Assembly: GCF_012726295.1 (NCBI RefSeq)
Contig: NZ_JABAOB010000011.1
Span: 1-64,000, forward strand
Reading direction: 5' to 3'
Origin: Chitinophaga sp. Ak27
Lineage (GTDB): Bacteria > Bacteroidota > Bacteroidia > Chitinophagales > Chitinophagaceae
DNA: 64,000 bases
Shown: positions 10,192 to 19,074 of the stretch, piece after piece
How the letters are laid out: every line of letters starts with the position of its first letter
Numbering within the stretch: the first letter of the stretch is position 1
Position numbers and translations under genes: made by a program
The notes under the pieces: model-generated
The model's database searches: none
The model's input: only the letters and a program-made list of their open reading frames with translations
What the model was told of the DNA's origin: nothing

Positions 10192-11781
10192 TTACCTGAT
10201 CTTTTGCCTCAGCCTGAAATCAACCATGCCATTGAAATTAGGAGCAGGATGGCTGTTCTGGATGGGGATCTGTAAACTTCCTCCACTGGTCGGGGCTGCA
10301 GCAAGGCGCGCATTACGCGGGATATTCAGATAAGCGCCCGTTTGAACGTAATTTAGTACCTGCTTGATATTCTGATCGGTAGTATCCCCCCACGGAACAT
10401 TTACAAAATCATGCGCAAAGGCCCCGAAATCTTCACCGATGCCGGTAAAATACCCGCCCTCTCCTTTTGCATTCATGGTTTCAAAGTTAATGGCGTACAA
10501 GTCCGCCAGGTATTTAGCCTGGTGGGTGTTGTCGTACATCGAAATATTAAAATCGATGAATCCTACCGGTTTACCATAAGTGGTATCTCCCACCAACCTC
10601 ACATTCATATAAGGTTTCAGGTTGTTCAACGTCAGCTCACTGGCGGATGCCGTCCCCCGGGAAACAATAAAGAAAACATTATCCAGCGTGAAACCACCGG
10701 TATTGGCCGGGAAGTTTACCTGCGATGCCAGGCCCGCAGCATTCAGGTTCTGCGTAAGGGCTTCATTGTACTTGTACTTGTACATGACCTTCCCTGCTGC
10801 AGAAGCAGGAGCAATGGCACTATCCAGGTATTCGGCGGTAGTGGTGGCTCCGCCTCCATTGTAGCGGAGGTCTATCACCAGGTTGCGGATGCCCTGGGAT
10901 GCAAATTTACCCAGTGTTTGATCCAGTGCTATTTTCGTCGCCGTAGGCTGTCCTTTTTCATTAAATACACTGGCAAAAGTATACAAGCCGAAATAACCGA
11001 CTTTTACCGGACCGTGATCCTTAGAATTCACGGTATAAACGGTATCAAACAATACCGGGTTGATGTTATAGCTGGCGGTATTAATGGTGCGTGTAATGGG
11101 ATTGGGCACATTAGGCGCTTTAAACGTCAGCGTAACGCTGGAAGATTTCAGGATGGCATTGTATACAAAGTCGAGCGACGCTGCAGAGGTATTGAAATCG
11201 GTCGTCCCATTTACCGCGGTAATCTCCCAGCCTCTCGTCACACCCGCCTGCCCTGCCGGGCTATTTTTATCGGCATACAATACAAACAACCTTACCTTGT
11301 TGGTATTCGACACCAGTACTGGCGCATAATCCAGTCCCAGCGAGCCGGTAGCGGCAATATAGGCTTGTGAAGAGACGCCGTTCATTAGCTTGTTGGTGAG
11401 GGTACCATCGCGGTCCAGGAAGCTATAACGGTCGAAGGGCCTTGCTGTAGTGGGATTAATGGCATATCGCTTCATCTGTTCCAGCAAACTATCGGCATTG
11501 GCAAATTGCTTATCAAAGGGATTCAATACTGGCACCGATTTATTCCAATAATAGGTCGGTAATCCCGTACTGGCATTTCGCCCGCCATCTCCATAGCTCA
11601 CCTGCATAATCTGGTACATCAGGTACCGCAGGGAATCTTCCTTCATGGCATCTGTAATTACGGGGCCCGTCCCCGGATCAGGAGCGGGGTTATGGTCTTT
11701 ATGACAAGACATCAAAACGCCGGCACAAAAAACGCCAGCCAGCATTGCTTTTGCTCTTGTAGTAAACAGCTCTCTATACAT
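10192..11781 (-). CDS. S41 family (C-terminal processing-type) peptidase, lipoprotein
   Basis: A 529-residue protease. The N-terminus is a lipoprotein signal with lipobox LMSC, so it is anchored in the envelope. A PDZ-like segment (about 150-205, with NSPAGQAGVTRGWEITAVNG) precedes the S41 core: LVIDLRYNGGG, then the TASASELT motif, then TYGKPVG. The likely Ser-Lys dyad is S379 and K404; the 25-residue spacing agrees with the Tsp/CtpA dyad (known for the family, from memory). The physiological substrate is unknown. It lies 32 bp downstream of the CBM9-like gene in the same direction, so the two are probably co-transcribed. Confidence 0.93.
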   Translation of the reverse strand: MYRELFTTRAKAMLAGVFCAGVLMSCHKDHNPAPDPGTGPVITDAMKEDSLRYLMYQIMQVSYGDGGRNASTGLPTYYWNKSVPVLNPFDKQFANADSLLEQMKRYAINPTTARPFDRYSFLDRDGTLTNKLMNGVSSQAYIAATGSLGLDYAPVLVSNTNKVRLFVLYADKNSPAGQAGVTRGWEITAVNGTTDFNTSAASLDFVYNAILKSSSVTLTFKAPNVPNPITRTINTASYNINPVLFDTVYTVNSKDHGPVKVGYFGLYTFASVFNEKGQPTATKIALDQTLGKFASQGIRNLVIDLRYNGGGATTTAEYLDSAIAPASAAGKVMYKYKYNEALTQNLNAAGLASQVNFPANTGGFTLDNVFFIVSRGTASASELTLNNLKPYMNVRLVGDTTYGKPVGFIDFNISMYDNTHQAKYLADLYAINFETMNAKGEGGYFTGIGEDFGAFAHDFVNVPWGDTTDQNIKQVLNYVQTGAYLNIPRNARLAAAPTSGGSLQIPIQNSHPAPNFNGMVDFRLRQKIR

Positions 11782-11813
11782 AAAAACGGTTAAGACGATC
11801 TGCGCTGTCGCAA

Positions 11814-12572
11814 CTAGTGGTTGGCCAGTGTTTGCCTGGTCCAGAAGTCAGCAGAATAGTACATGGCGAAATTGTCTTCATACTCACCAGGCATGGGAGC
11901 CGCCTGCCCTTTGGCCCGCTTAGCTTCCATTTCCTTTTTATCTTCCCGCTTCATCGCATTCACCTTAAAATGATAGGCAATGGCTTGACCAGCTAATGAG
12001 GTAACACCCAAAGTCTTTAATGGGATAGCCACCTCCAATACCAGGTTCCCGGCAGCCTCGTAGGTGCCGGCTGTCTGAATACCAAACGTATTGCGCACTG
12101 GAATATTGCCATCTGGTATACCTTCAAAACCTGATACTTTAATTTCTTTAACGTTCGCCAGCACCTGCTTTTTCAGCTCCCCCGCAATCAAGGCCCTGGA
12201 AGCTTCAGGAACATCCGGCGCCCCGGTGCTTACATTTTCCGTTAGTGGAAATGTAACAGAAACACCTCCCTTTTTCTTCCCTGTGGCATTCACAGAAAGC
12301 GTCAGGCCTGAACGCATAATTTTCATCTGGCTCTTTGGGTCAGGTACACTTACAATTACGTATATATTATCCTGATCGTTGGCTATGGTATAAAATAACT
12401 TGGTTTCATTATTATAAAACTGGAGGGGCTTAGGCCATTCAGTGGCTTGTCCGTCTACCTTGATGTTGGCTGGCGCCCACTTGTTAGGTTCATCCTGCGC
12501 AGAAGCTTTTACAAATAACAGTAATCCGGCTATTATCCCTGCTCCCGTTGTCAGTGCCCTGTTCATTTTCAT
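11814..12572 (-). CDS. Secreted CBM9/DOMON-like beta-sandwich protein
   Basis: 252 residues with a signal peptide (GIIAGLLLFVKASA, cleavage before QDEPNKW). The mature part opens NIKVDGQATEWPKPL and continues with YTIANDQDNIYVIVSVPD. This resembles the start of family 9 carbohydrate-binding/DOMON-type sandwich domains. The C-terminal region is rich in K, E and M (REDKKEMEAKRAKGQ) and ends EDNFAMYYSADFWTRQTL. No catalytic residues are evident. It precedes the S41 protease in a probable two-gene operon, so a joint envelope role is possible (inference). A second in-frame ATG two codons in (12566) could also be the start. Confidence 0.75.
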   Translation of the reverse strand: MKMNRALTTGAGIIAGLLLFVKASAQDEPNKWAPANIKVDGQATEWPKPLQFYNNETKLFYTIANDQDNIYVIVSVPDPKSQMKIMRSGLTLSVNATGKKKGGVSVTFPLTENVSTGAPDVPEASRALIAGELKKQVLANVKEIKVSGFEGIPDGNIPVRNTFGIQTAGTYEAAGNLVLEVAIPLKTLGVTSLAGQAIAYHFKVNAMKREDKKEMEAKRAKGQAAPMPGEYEDNFAMYYSADFWTRQTLANH

Positions 12573-12693
12573 GTGCTAATATTTTCAGTTGCACTACAAG
12601 GTTAGCAAAGAATTTTGACAATCCACCAATAAAAAGCGTATATGGGGAAAAAGAGTCGGTGAATGGCCGTTTTTGGGGAGTTAACAAGGGAAA

Positions 12694-12726
12694 TTTGGGA
12701 GATATACATAGCTGTCATCTCCCAAA
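12694..12726 (-). terminator. Hairpin, probable weak terminator
   Basis: A perfect 10-bp stem (12694-12703 with 12717-12726) with a 13-nt loop sits just downstream of the minus-strand gene at 12735-13943. The T-run after it is short, so termination may be weak. Confidence 0.5.
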
Positions 12727-12734
12727 GCATACGG

Positions 12735-13943
12735 TTAATGTTTCAGTTGTTTCAATAACATATCTATCTGTGCCTGCTGTTCGTCATTTCTTTTATGTTG
12801 CTCAATGATATACAGGGTTAGTTCCTCCACCTTTTCCAATAATTTACGGTTCATTTCTCCCAGATCCTGCCCTTCCTGCTGTATAGCTGCGGCATCAGGT
12901 ATGCCTGGGAGGTGCTTATACTGCGCTATATAATGCGCCAGGTCATTTAAAGGTGGTAGTTGATACCCGTCATGGAATACGTAATCCGGCCATGGATTGG
13001 CGGAAGTGACTTTTACTCTCCGGGCTGCGATTGTTCCTTCGACCGCTAGTTTGTTCGTACCCGTAGCAGCCGTACCGATACCTACGCTACCATCATTCAG
13101 GATAGTCATGCGGATCGGTGCAGTGGCTCCCGCCCTGGCTGTTTCAAAGTAAATGGTTCCTGCGTTGGCGGCACTTAAATGCAAGTCCCTGTAACTTTCA
13201 ATGATATTGGCATCCCGCTGGTTGGTAACAACATAGTTGCTCGTAGTGTTGCCAATAAACATTTGAGAATTGGCGACGCCGGTATTCACGATAGAAAGTA
13301 TGTTGGGATTATTTGCTGCTGAAGTGGCCAGCTGCAAATGGTTCGCGGGAGCGGTAGTGCCAATACCCACGTTACCGTCCTCTCCAATATGCATTCTTAC
13401 ACTAGGTTCTCCCCCGGTGTTATTGATCCCGCTCGTTAAAAATTGAAGGTAAGTATCCCAGGATCCTCCTCTGTAAGAACGCACAAAGGCTTTACCGGCG
13501 CCTGCGAACTCATAGGAAAGATCACGCCTGCTATCCGGGCCGTAAGGGCTGTTAGGCCCCACCATTACCAGCTTATAATAATTACTGTCGGTGGCGCTTC
13601 CAACAGTCAGAAGAGGCACGCTCACGGATTTTTTCACTGACAGGTCTCCAACGGGAGTTAACTTCATGATAAGGTCCCGGTCTGTGGTAAAATCGACTGC
13701 CACATCATTGGCCAGCCACCTGAACTGGAAGCCAAGATACGCATAGTTGCTGATGGCCGAATTAATAGATGCCCCGGTTTGAAAGGTTAACCCAGATCTG
13801 AAATTGGCACTGTAGAAACTGCTGAAAATATTGTTTCGATAGGTCTTGTTCAAATAGATAGTATCATAATTACCAATCTGGGCCTTCGTTTGCTGGGATA
13901 ACAATCCTGCGCAAAGCGCCAGGAAAAGGGTTAATTTTTTCAT
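12735..13943 (-). CDS. Secreted fibre-like protein with S74-like C-terminal region
   Basis: 402 residues with a signal peptide (LTLFLALCAGLLSQQTKAQ). The middle has the GNVGIGTTAP and DGSVGIGT phrases typical of Bacteroidota tail-fibre-like secreted proteins. The last ~100 residues (WPDYVF, LPPLNDLAHYIAQYKHLPGI, GEMNRKLLEKVEELTLYIIE) resemble the C-terminal trimerising region related to the S74/endosialidase-chaperone domain, ending in a coiled coil with KRNDEQQAQIDMLLKQLK. It is probably a trimeric extracellular fibre or repeat protein rather than a phage part, since no phage genes are near. Function is not known. Confidence 0.8.
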   Translation of the reverse strand: MKKLTLFLALCAGLLSQQTKAQIGNYDTIYLNKTYRNNIFSSFYSANFRSGLTFQTGASINSAISNYAYLGFQFRWLANDVAVDFTTDRDLIMKLTPVGDLSVKKSVSVPLLTVGSATDSNYYKLVMVGPNSPYGPDSRRDLSYEFAGAGKAFVRSYRGGSWDTYLQFLTSGINNTGGEPSVRMHIGEDGNVGIGTTAPANHLQLATSAANNPNILSIVNTGVANSQMFIGNTTSNYVVTNQRDANIIESYRDLHLSAANAGTIYFETARAGATAPIRMTILNDGSVGIGTAATGTNKLAVEGTIAARRVKVTSANPWPDYVFHDGYQLPPLNDLAHYIAQYKHLPGIPDAAAIQQEGQDLGEMNRKLLEKVEELTLYIIEQHKRNDEQQAQIDMLLKQLKH

Positions 13944-13985
13944 CGTACAGAAAAGGTATTAGGGTTTAAAAATGAATATAAAGAA

Positions 13986-14017
13986 ACAAAAAAAGCAGGG
14001 ATCTCTCCCTGCTTTTT
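13986..14017 (-). terminator. serA terminator
   Basis: A perfect 12-bp stem (13990-14001 with 14006-14017) with a 4-nt loop. Read on the minus strand it is followed by a T-rich run, and it lies 29 bp after the serA stop codon. Confidence 0.88.
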
Positions 14018-14045
14018 ATAAAAATATTTACCCTGCTGTAAGTCT

Positions 14046-15281
14046 TTAATACAGCAACCTTGTTTTAATAGTGTGCTCCACTTCTTTGAGCAGCGCCAAT
14101 GCTTCCTGCGATAACCGGGTATCCACGTCGAGTACTACATAACCAATCTGGTCGTTGGTTTTCAGGTATTGTCCGAGGATATTGATTTTGTTGGAAGATA
14201 GTGCGGTATTGATGGCCGACAATACGCCCGGCACGTTCTGGTGAATGTGCAGGATACGGTGTGTATTTTCAATCGGCGGTACGCTGATGGCTGGCACGGT
14301 ATGCGAACCAAAGCTGGCGCCTTTCTCCAGGTAGTTGAGCATTTTACTGCTCACATCCAACCCAATGTTATGCTGCGCTTCTTCGGTACTACCGCCGATG
14401 TGCGGCGTTAAAATAACGTTGGATAATTTCTGCAGCGGCGTACTGAAAGAAGCCCCGTTCTTTTCCGGTTCTACCGGGAACACGTCGATGGCAGCGCCAG
14501 ACAACAGGCCACTCTGCAATGCGTCCTTCAGTGCTTCCAGGTCTACCACTTCCCCACGGGCGTAGTTAATAAAGATAGCGCCCGGTTTAGCATCTGCCAG
14601 CACCTCTTTGGTGATCATGTTGGCAGTAGTTTTACTGGAAGGCACATGCAGGGAAATAATATCCGATTTGTTAAACAATTCCTTCAGGGTACGTTGCTGT
14701 TCTGCATTTCCCAGGGGTAGCTTGGTTTCTGCATCGTAATAAATGACGTTCATACCCATGCCTTCCGCCAGTACGCTCACCTGGCTACCAATGTTACCAT
14801 ACCCTACTATACCCAGCGTTTTACCTCTGAGTTCATAACTACCGGTGGCTTCCTTCAGCCAGGTACCATTATGAGCAGCAGCATTCTTATCTACAATCCG
14901 GCGAATCAGGATGATGGATAACCCTATTACCAGTTCGGCTACCGAGCGGGTGTTGGAATAAGGCGCATTGAATACCGCCACACCATGCTCTGTAGCAGCT
15001 TTCAGGTCTACCTGGTTGGTACCGATACAAAAACATCCTATTGCCTGCAATTTCTTTGCTGCTTCCAGCACTTTACGGGTAACCTTGGTTTTAGAACGTA
15101 TTCCCAGGAGATGTACATCTTTGATCTCGTTGATCAGATCATCTTCATTCATCGCACCCGACAACTTGCGTACCTGGTAACCTGCCGACGTAAATTCTGC
15201 CACGGCGGCATCACTGATATTTTCCAATAATAAAATGCTGATCTTCTCTTTCGGATAACTTGTCGACTTTTGCTGGTCCAT
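14046..15281 (-). CDS. serA: D-3-phosphoglycerate dehydrogenase with ACT domain
   Basis: 411 residues, close to the 410 of E. coli SerA. It oxidises 3-phosphoglycerate to 3-phosphohydroxypyruvate with NAD, the first step of serine synthesis in the cytosol. The Rossmann motif GIVGYGNIGSQ lies at about 160-170. The catalytic Arg is in NYARGEVV, the Glu in FPVEPEKNG and the His in TPHIGGSTEEA. The C-terminal ACT domain (about 340-411) with HIHQNVPGVLSAIN is the serine-binding regulatory domain in this family, so feedback inhibition by serine is expected. No serC or serB is adjacent; a strong terminator makes it monocistronic. Confidence 0.96.
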   Translation of the reverse strand: MDQQKSTSYPKEKISILLLENISDAAVAEFTSAGYQVRKLSGAMNEDDLINEIKDVHLLGIRSKTKVTRKVLEAAKKLQAIGCFCIGTNQVDLKAATEHGVAVFNAPYSNTRSVAELVIGLSIILIRRIVDKNAAAHNGTWLKEATGSYELRGKTLGIVGYGNIGSQVSVLAEGMGMNVIYYDAETKLPLGNAEQQRTLKELFNKSDIISLHVPSSKTTANMITKEVLADAKPGAIFINYARGEVVDLEALKDALQSGLLSGAAIDVFPVEPEKNGASFSTPLQKLSNVILTPHIGGSTEEAQHNIGLDVSSKMLNYLEKGASFGSHTVPAISVPPIENTHRILHIHQNVPGVLSAINTALSSNKINILGQYLKTNDQIGYVVLDVDTRLSQEALALLKEVEHTIKTRLLY

Positions 15282-15598
15282 AATATTATACTAGATTATA
15301 TGTGTATCTCTGTGTTGCAATTGGCTTAATAATTGCTGATAGCGGGGAAACAGGGCACAAACCTACTCGATGTTGGGGAATATTCAAATAGTAGGAACAT
15401 CAAATTCGATTTTATCAAAAAAACACGCGTATCAGGGACTAATTTTGAAGTTTTTTTAGCTTTTGGGCTTAAAAACCCATTAAAACGATCTGAAAACGCT
15501 GTTTTTATTTGGCAGTCATACACTTTGAGTATAAATTTAACGCCTTGTATTTTTGTTAAGGGTCATTTGAATTAAGAAAGCTAGTATACACTCCTCTA
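15282..15598. other. 317-bp divergent intergenic region, no gene seen
   Basis: AT-rich spacer between serA (minus) and the serine hydrolase (plus). It must hold promoters for both. I found no exact TAnnTTTG box, hairpin or small gene that I can support. Confidence 0.6.
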
Positions 15599-16807
15599 AT
15601 GAAGCGATTGAAAGCAGTAAGTATCATTTTAATATCGGGAATTGCGATTGTATCAAGTTGCCAGAGCAATGCAGCGCGCAGGGAAGCAAATAGAAAGAAA
15701 GCAACATCGGATAGTGTTCTTTATACATTAGGATTAAACGATACAGAAAAGGAAGCCATCCTTAAATCATCCCGCACCAAACAAATGCAGCAGGAGCTGG
15801 AAGCATTTTATAACGGTAAACTTATCCGCAGCGGGTTCAACGGGGCGATGATTGTAGCCAGAAAAGGTGTGGTGATTTTTGAGAAATATCATGGATACGA
15901 AAACTCCCGCACCAAGGCGCCAATTATAGACAGCTCTGCCTTCCAGCTGGCTTCCGTATCCAAAACATTTACCGGCGCAGCCGTACTATGGCTCGTACAA
16001 AAAGAACAACTCAGCCTGGACGATTCACTGCAAAAGTTCTTTCCCACATTCCCTTACAAGGGAATTAATGTACGCATGCTGTTAAGCCACCGCAGCGGAC
16101 TTCCGAACTACCTCTACTTCTGTGACAGCCTCTGGAAAAAAGAATCAGGCTTTATCACCAATGACGAAGTAATTAAACTGATGGAAGTACATAAGCCGCC
16201 CATGCAGCATCTACCGGGCACCCATTTCCAGTACTGCAATACCAACTATCTCTTGTTGGCGTCTATCATAGAAAAGGTAAGCGGACAGAAATATGCCGAC
16301 TTCATGACCCAAACCGTATTCAAACCGCTGGGCATGAACAGCACCTTTGTATTTAACCCGGGTAGCGCCGTACACGCACACCAGACACAAAGCCACAAAT
16401 ATAACGGGCAGTTTGAACCCGATACTTATTTCGATGGCGTAATGGGTGATAAAGGTATCTACAGCTCCGCAGAAGATATGCTGAAATGGGACCAGGCGCT
16501 TTACTCCGGTCAGTTTCTGAATGAAGCCAGCTTGAAAGCTGCCTATACGCCCTACAGCAACGAAAAACCGGGCGTACGCAACTACGGCCTCGGATGGCGA
16601 CTGATGGTATACCCCGACAGCAGCAAAAATATCGTGTACCACAACGGATGGTGGCATGGTAACAATACCGTGTTTTACCGCTTTGTACAAGACTCTACTA
16701 CCCTGATTATATTAGGCAACAAATATAACCGCGGCATTTACCAGGCAGTAAAACCAGTACGTGAAATACTTGGCCACGGTGATGGCGAAGAAGCGGGAGA
16801 AGAATAA
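15599..16807 (+). CDS. Serine hydrolase of the beta-lactamase/D-Ala-D-Ala carboxypeptidase fold, lipoprotein
   Basis: 402 residues. The N-terminus ends in a lipobox (IVSSC) at residue 21, so it is a predicted lipoprotein. The serine-hydrolase motifs are present: S119-V-S-K122 (the SxxK motif), a Tyr-containing QYCNTNY motif (YxN type), and a late VYHNGWWHGN, as in class C-like (AmpC/EstB/D-aminopeptidase) family members. The substrate may be a peptidoglycan peptide, an ester or a D-amino acid peptide; the sequence does not decide. It is not convincingly an antibiotic-resistance beta-lactamase. It is a single gene with its own terminator. Confidence 0.9.
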   Translation: MKRLKAVSIILISGIAIVSSCQSNAARREANRKKATSDSVLYTLGLNDTEKEAILKSSRTKQMQQELEAFYNGKLIRSGFNGAMIVARKGVVIFEKYHGYENSRTKAPIIDSSAFQLASVSKTFTGAAVLWLVQKEQLSLDDSLQKFFPTFPYKGINVRMLLSHRSGLPNYLYFCDSLWKKESGFITNDEVIKLMEVHKPPMQHLPGTHFQYCNTNYLLLASIIEKVSGQKYADFMTQTVFKPLGMNSTFVFNPGSAVHAHQTQSHKYNGQFEPDTYFDGVMGDKGIYSSAEDMLKWDQALYSGQFLNEASLKAAYTPYSNEKPGVRNYGLGWRLMVYPDSSKNIVYHNGWWHGNNTVFYRFVQDSTTLIILGNKYNRGIYQAVKPVREILGHGDGEEAGEE

Positions 16808-16830
16808 ACCAACAATCAGCAACGATCCTA

Positions 16831-16864
16831 CAGCAGTAGCGCCAGCAGCGCTGCTGCTTTTTTT
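16831..16864 (+). terminator. Intrinsic terminator
   Basis: A GC-rich hairpin (16831-16856) with arms CAGCAG...GCGC and GCGCTGCTG and a 2-nt bulge is followed by eight T residues, after the serine hydrolase gene. Confidence 0.85.
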
Positions 16865-17000
16865 GTTCCCTGTTGTATCCAAGACCTTAATAATTACATA
16901 ACAACACCTGTGCATATTTAGCACCGATAGCCATTACATTTGCGATAAGCGTTACCACGACTACCGAAAAAACAGTCCTAACCCTCATTAATATACGAAA

Positions 17001-17579
17001 ATGACCGACAACGAATTACATGCACACGCTGTTATTAACAATATTTTTGACTTATACGAACGCCATGGGCACCAGGAATACGGAGAACAGGTAACGATGA
17101 TGATGCATATGATGCAAGCCGCCCTGATAGCGGAAAGTACAGGATTTGATGATGAGATGATTGTCGCCGCTTTCTTACACGATATCGGCCATTTTTTTGA
17201 ACAGGAAGCTCAAATGGGCATCTATGGCAGCCAGGCGCACGACAACCTGGGCAGCGCTTACCTGATAGAATGTGGGTTTCCTGAAAGGATGGCCAAACTG
17301 GTAGGAAGCCATGTGGCCGCCAAACGTTATCTCACCTGGTCCGACAGCGCATATTACGATACGCTGTCCGAAGCCAGTAAACAAACCCTCGAATACCAGG
17401 GAGGACCTATGACTGAAGAAGAAGCCCTTGCTTTCCGCAATGATCCGCTGTTCCAACAATACATCCAGATAAGAATATGGGACGATATGGGGAAAGAAAC
17501 TGACAGGCCGGTGCTACCTGAAGACATCAGCCGGATGAAGCAAAAAACGCTGTCCTACCTGCTGGAACATTATCAATAA
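17001..17579 (+). CDS. PhnZ-like HD-domain protein, probable mixed-valent di-iron oxygenase
   Basis: 192 residues with an HD fold. The expected metal ligands are all present: H36, H60-D61, H80, H104 and D161 (in RIWDDMGKE). From memory these match the ligand set and even the approximate numbering of PhnZ, which cleaves the C-P bond of 1-hydroxy-2-aminoethylphosphonate. The phrase YGEQVTMMMHMMQAA is also PhnZ-like, with Y27 and E29 near the positions of the PhnZ substrate-recognition Tyr/Glu pair. This favours an oxygenase over a phosphohydrolase. No PhnY or phosphonate transporter is nearby, so the substrate is open. It is followed at 37 bp by the HEAT-like gene, a likely operon. Confidence 0.8.
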   Translation: MTDNELHAHAVINNIFDLYERHGHQEYGEQVTMMMHMMQAALIAESTGFDDEMIVAAFLHDIGHFFEQEAQMGIYGSQAHDNLGSAYLIECGFPERMAKLVGSHVAAKRYLTWSDSAYYDTLSEASKQTLEYQGGPMTEEEALAFRNDPLFQQYIQIRIWDDMGKETDRPVLPEDISRMKQKTLSYLLEHYQ

Positions 17580-17616
17580 ATCAGGCTGATTAAACCACTT
17601 GTATTAACTTTCCGGT

Positions 17617-18132
17617 ATGGACCTTAGAGAAGCCATACTGGCAGAACATTCCCGTACACAATCGCTGTATATCGCAGGCTGGATCGGCAATAACGCTTCC
17701 CGCTTCCGGCAGCTCATGCAATTATTTTTGGAAGATGAATACCGCGTGGTACAAAGATCCGCCTGGATCATCAGCTTCGTGGCTATGAAACACCCGGCAC
17801 TGCTGACTCCTCACCTGCCCGCCATGGTGGCCAGGATGGAAGATGCCGGTATCCCTGTTGCCGTTAAAAGAAATGTACTCAGGATACTGCAATACCTTTC
17901 CATCCCCGCGCCACTTCACGGAGCAGTCATGAACAGCTGCTTCCGGTTCCTGGAAGATCCGGAAGAACCAATAGCCGTAAAAGCCTTTTCCATGGGCATT
18001 TTGGCCGGTTTGGCGAAAGACTATCCCGACATTAAAAATGAAATCCGCCTCCTGGTAGAAGACCAGCTGGAAACCAATCCCACGCCCGGCATCCGGTCGA
18101 AGGCAAAGAAGGTACTAAAAGCAATCCAATAG
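17617..18132 (+). CDS. HEAT-like helical repeat protein, unknown function
   Basis: A 171-residue all-helical protein made of pairs of amphipathic helices, for example VVQRSAWIISFVAMKHP and VAVKRNVLRILQYL, as in HEAT/ARM repeats. There is no signal peptide or catalytic motif. It is probably a cytosolic binding or adaptor protein. It follows the HD oxygenase by 37 bp on the same strand and ends before a strong terminator, suggesting a two-gene unit. Confidence 0.75.
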   Translation: MDLREAILAEHSRTQSLYIAGWIGNNASRFRQLMQLFLEDEYRVVQRSAWIISFVAMKHPALLTPHLPAMVARMEDAGIPVAVKRNVLRILQYLSIPAPLHGAVMNSCFRFLEDPEEPIAVKAFSMGILAGLAKDYPDIKNEIRLLVEDQLETNPTPGIRSKAKKVLKAIQ

Positions 18133-18152
18133 AACAGGCGGGGCCATAAACG

Positions 18153-18195
18153 AAAAGCAGCGCAACGAGGTTTCAAACCCCGTTGTGCTGCTTTT
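18153..18195. terminator. Bidirectional terminator between convergent units
   Basis: An 18-bp stem with one wobble and one mismatch (18153-18170 with 18178-18195) and a 7-nt loop, flanked by A-run and T-run. It serves the HEAT-like gene and infC. Confidence 0.88.
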
Positions 18196-18222
18196 CTTAA
18201 TCAGGTATATAACCGTTGGTGA

Positions 18223-18903
18223 CTACTCTGCGCTACCACCCGCATCAGCAGATGACGGAGGAGTAGCTGCCTTCGGCTCTCTTGGTTCTCTTGGCTCTTT
18301 AGGTTCCTTCTCTTTCTTCTTGGCTGCTTTCGGCGCAAAGATGGCAATCATACGCTTACCTTCCATGGTAGGCATGCTTTCCAAACCACCTACTTCTGCC
18401 AGCCTTTCAGCGAATTTGAGGAGAATTAACTCACCACGCTCTTTAAACATGATAGCGCGACCTTTAAACTGTACATAGGTTTTTACCTTGTTACCGTCTT
18501 TCAGGAAGCTTTCTGCATGCTTGGCCTTGAAATCAAAATCGTGATCATCGGTGTTAGGCGTAAAACGAATTTCTTTCACTTCGCTCTTGTGCGCCTTCGC
18601 CTTCATTTCTTTTTCCTTCTTCTTCTTCTCGTAAAGGAATTTATTGTAGTCGATAATACGACAAACGGGAGGCACCGCATTCGGAGAAATTTCTACCAGG
18701 TCTAATCCCTGTTCTTCTGCCATACGAAGTGCTTCTTCCGTTCTGTAAACACCTACTTCAACGTTTTCACCTACAAGCCTAACCTCAGGGACACGTATCA
18801 TCCTGTTGGTGCGATGTTCTTGTTGTTGTTCCCTGCGGAAGTTGGGGTTTCTTCCCCGGTTGTTGTTGTTACCGCCAAAACTTGGTCTGGGTCTTTGTTG
18901 CAT
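18223..18903 (-). CDS. infC: Translation initiation factor IF-3
   Basis: 226 residues. IF-3 binds the 30S subunit, discriminates initiator tRNA/start codons and blocks premature 50S joining. The N-domain begins at about residue 34 (MIRVPEVRLVGENVEVG), followed by the basic linker (KKKKEKEMKAKA) and the C-domain (VKEIRFTPNTDDHDFDFK). Unusual are an Arg/Asn/Gln-rich N-terminal extension of ~33 residues and a Lys/Pro/Glu/Ala tail of ~30 residues (KEPREPREPK). It lies downstream of thrS on the same strand, 171 bp apart with no clear terminator between. rpmI and rplT do not follow; a strong terminator does. Confidence 0.96.
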   Translation of the reverse strand: MQQRPRPSFGGNNNNRGRNPNFRREQQQEHRTNRMIRVPEVRLVGENVEVGVYRTEEALRMAEEQGLDLVEISPNAVPPVCRIIDYNKFLYEKKKKEKEMKAKAHKSEVKEIRFTPNTDDHDFDFKAKHAESFLKDGNKVKTYVQFKGRAIMFKERGELILLKFAERLAEVGGLESMPTMEGKRMIAIFAPKAAKKKEKEPKEPREPREPKAATPPSSADAGGSAE

Positions 18904-18945
18904 TAAGAAAATTAAAATTAATTAATTAATTGTCCATTTAGTCCA

Positions 18946-18970
18946 TGGTCCATTTTTCTTCCATGGACCA
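18946..18970 (-). promoter_or_regulatory. Hairpin in the infC leader
   Basis: A perfect 8-bp stem (18946-18953 with 18963-18970; TGGTCCAT/ATGGACCA) lies 43 bp upstream of the infC start, next to extra copies of ATGGAC and an AT-only tract. It could be a regulatory leader; no known element was recognised. Confidence 0.4.
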
Positions 18971-19074
18971 AAAACAATTTCTACAAAAATAAGGGGAAAA
19001 TTTTAGCAATAAACATACCTTTCTGCAGGAATGTTCATTGTTTTATATACCTTTTTTCCACATTTATTACGCCA

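Noticed and set aside
10411..11370. 319-codon plus-strand ORF opposite the S41 protease
   Set aside because: Antisense to a clear protease frame and no recognisable domain.
12735..13943. Prophage tail fibre
   Set aside because: Has a signal peptide and no phage genes around; fits secreted Bacteroidota fibre-like proteins.
15599..16807. Antibiotic-resistance beta-lactamase
   Set aside because: Only the general SxxK/YxN fold is present; lipoprotein form and divergent late motif do not point to a resistance enzyme.
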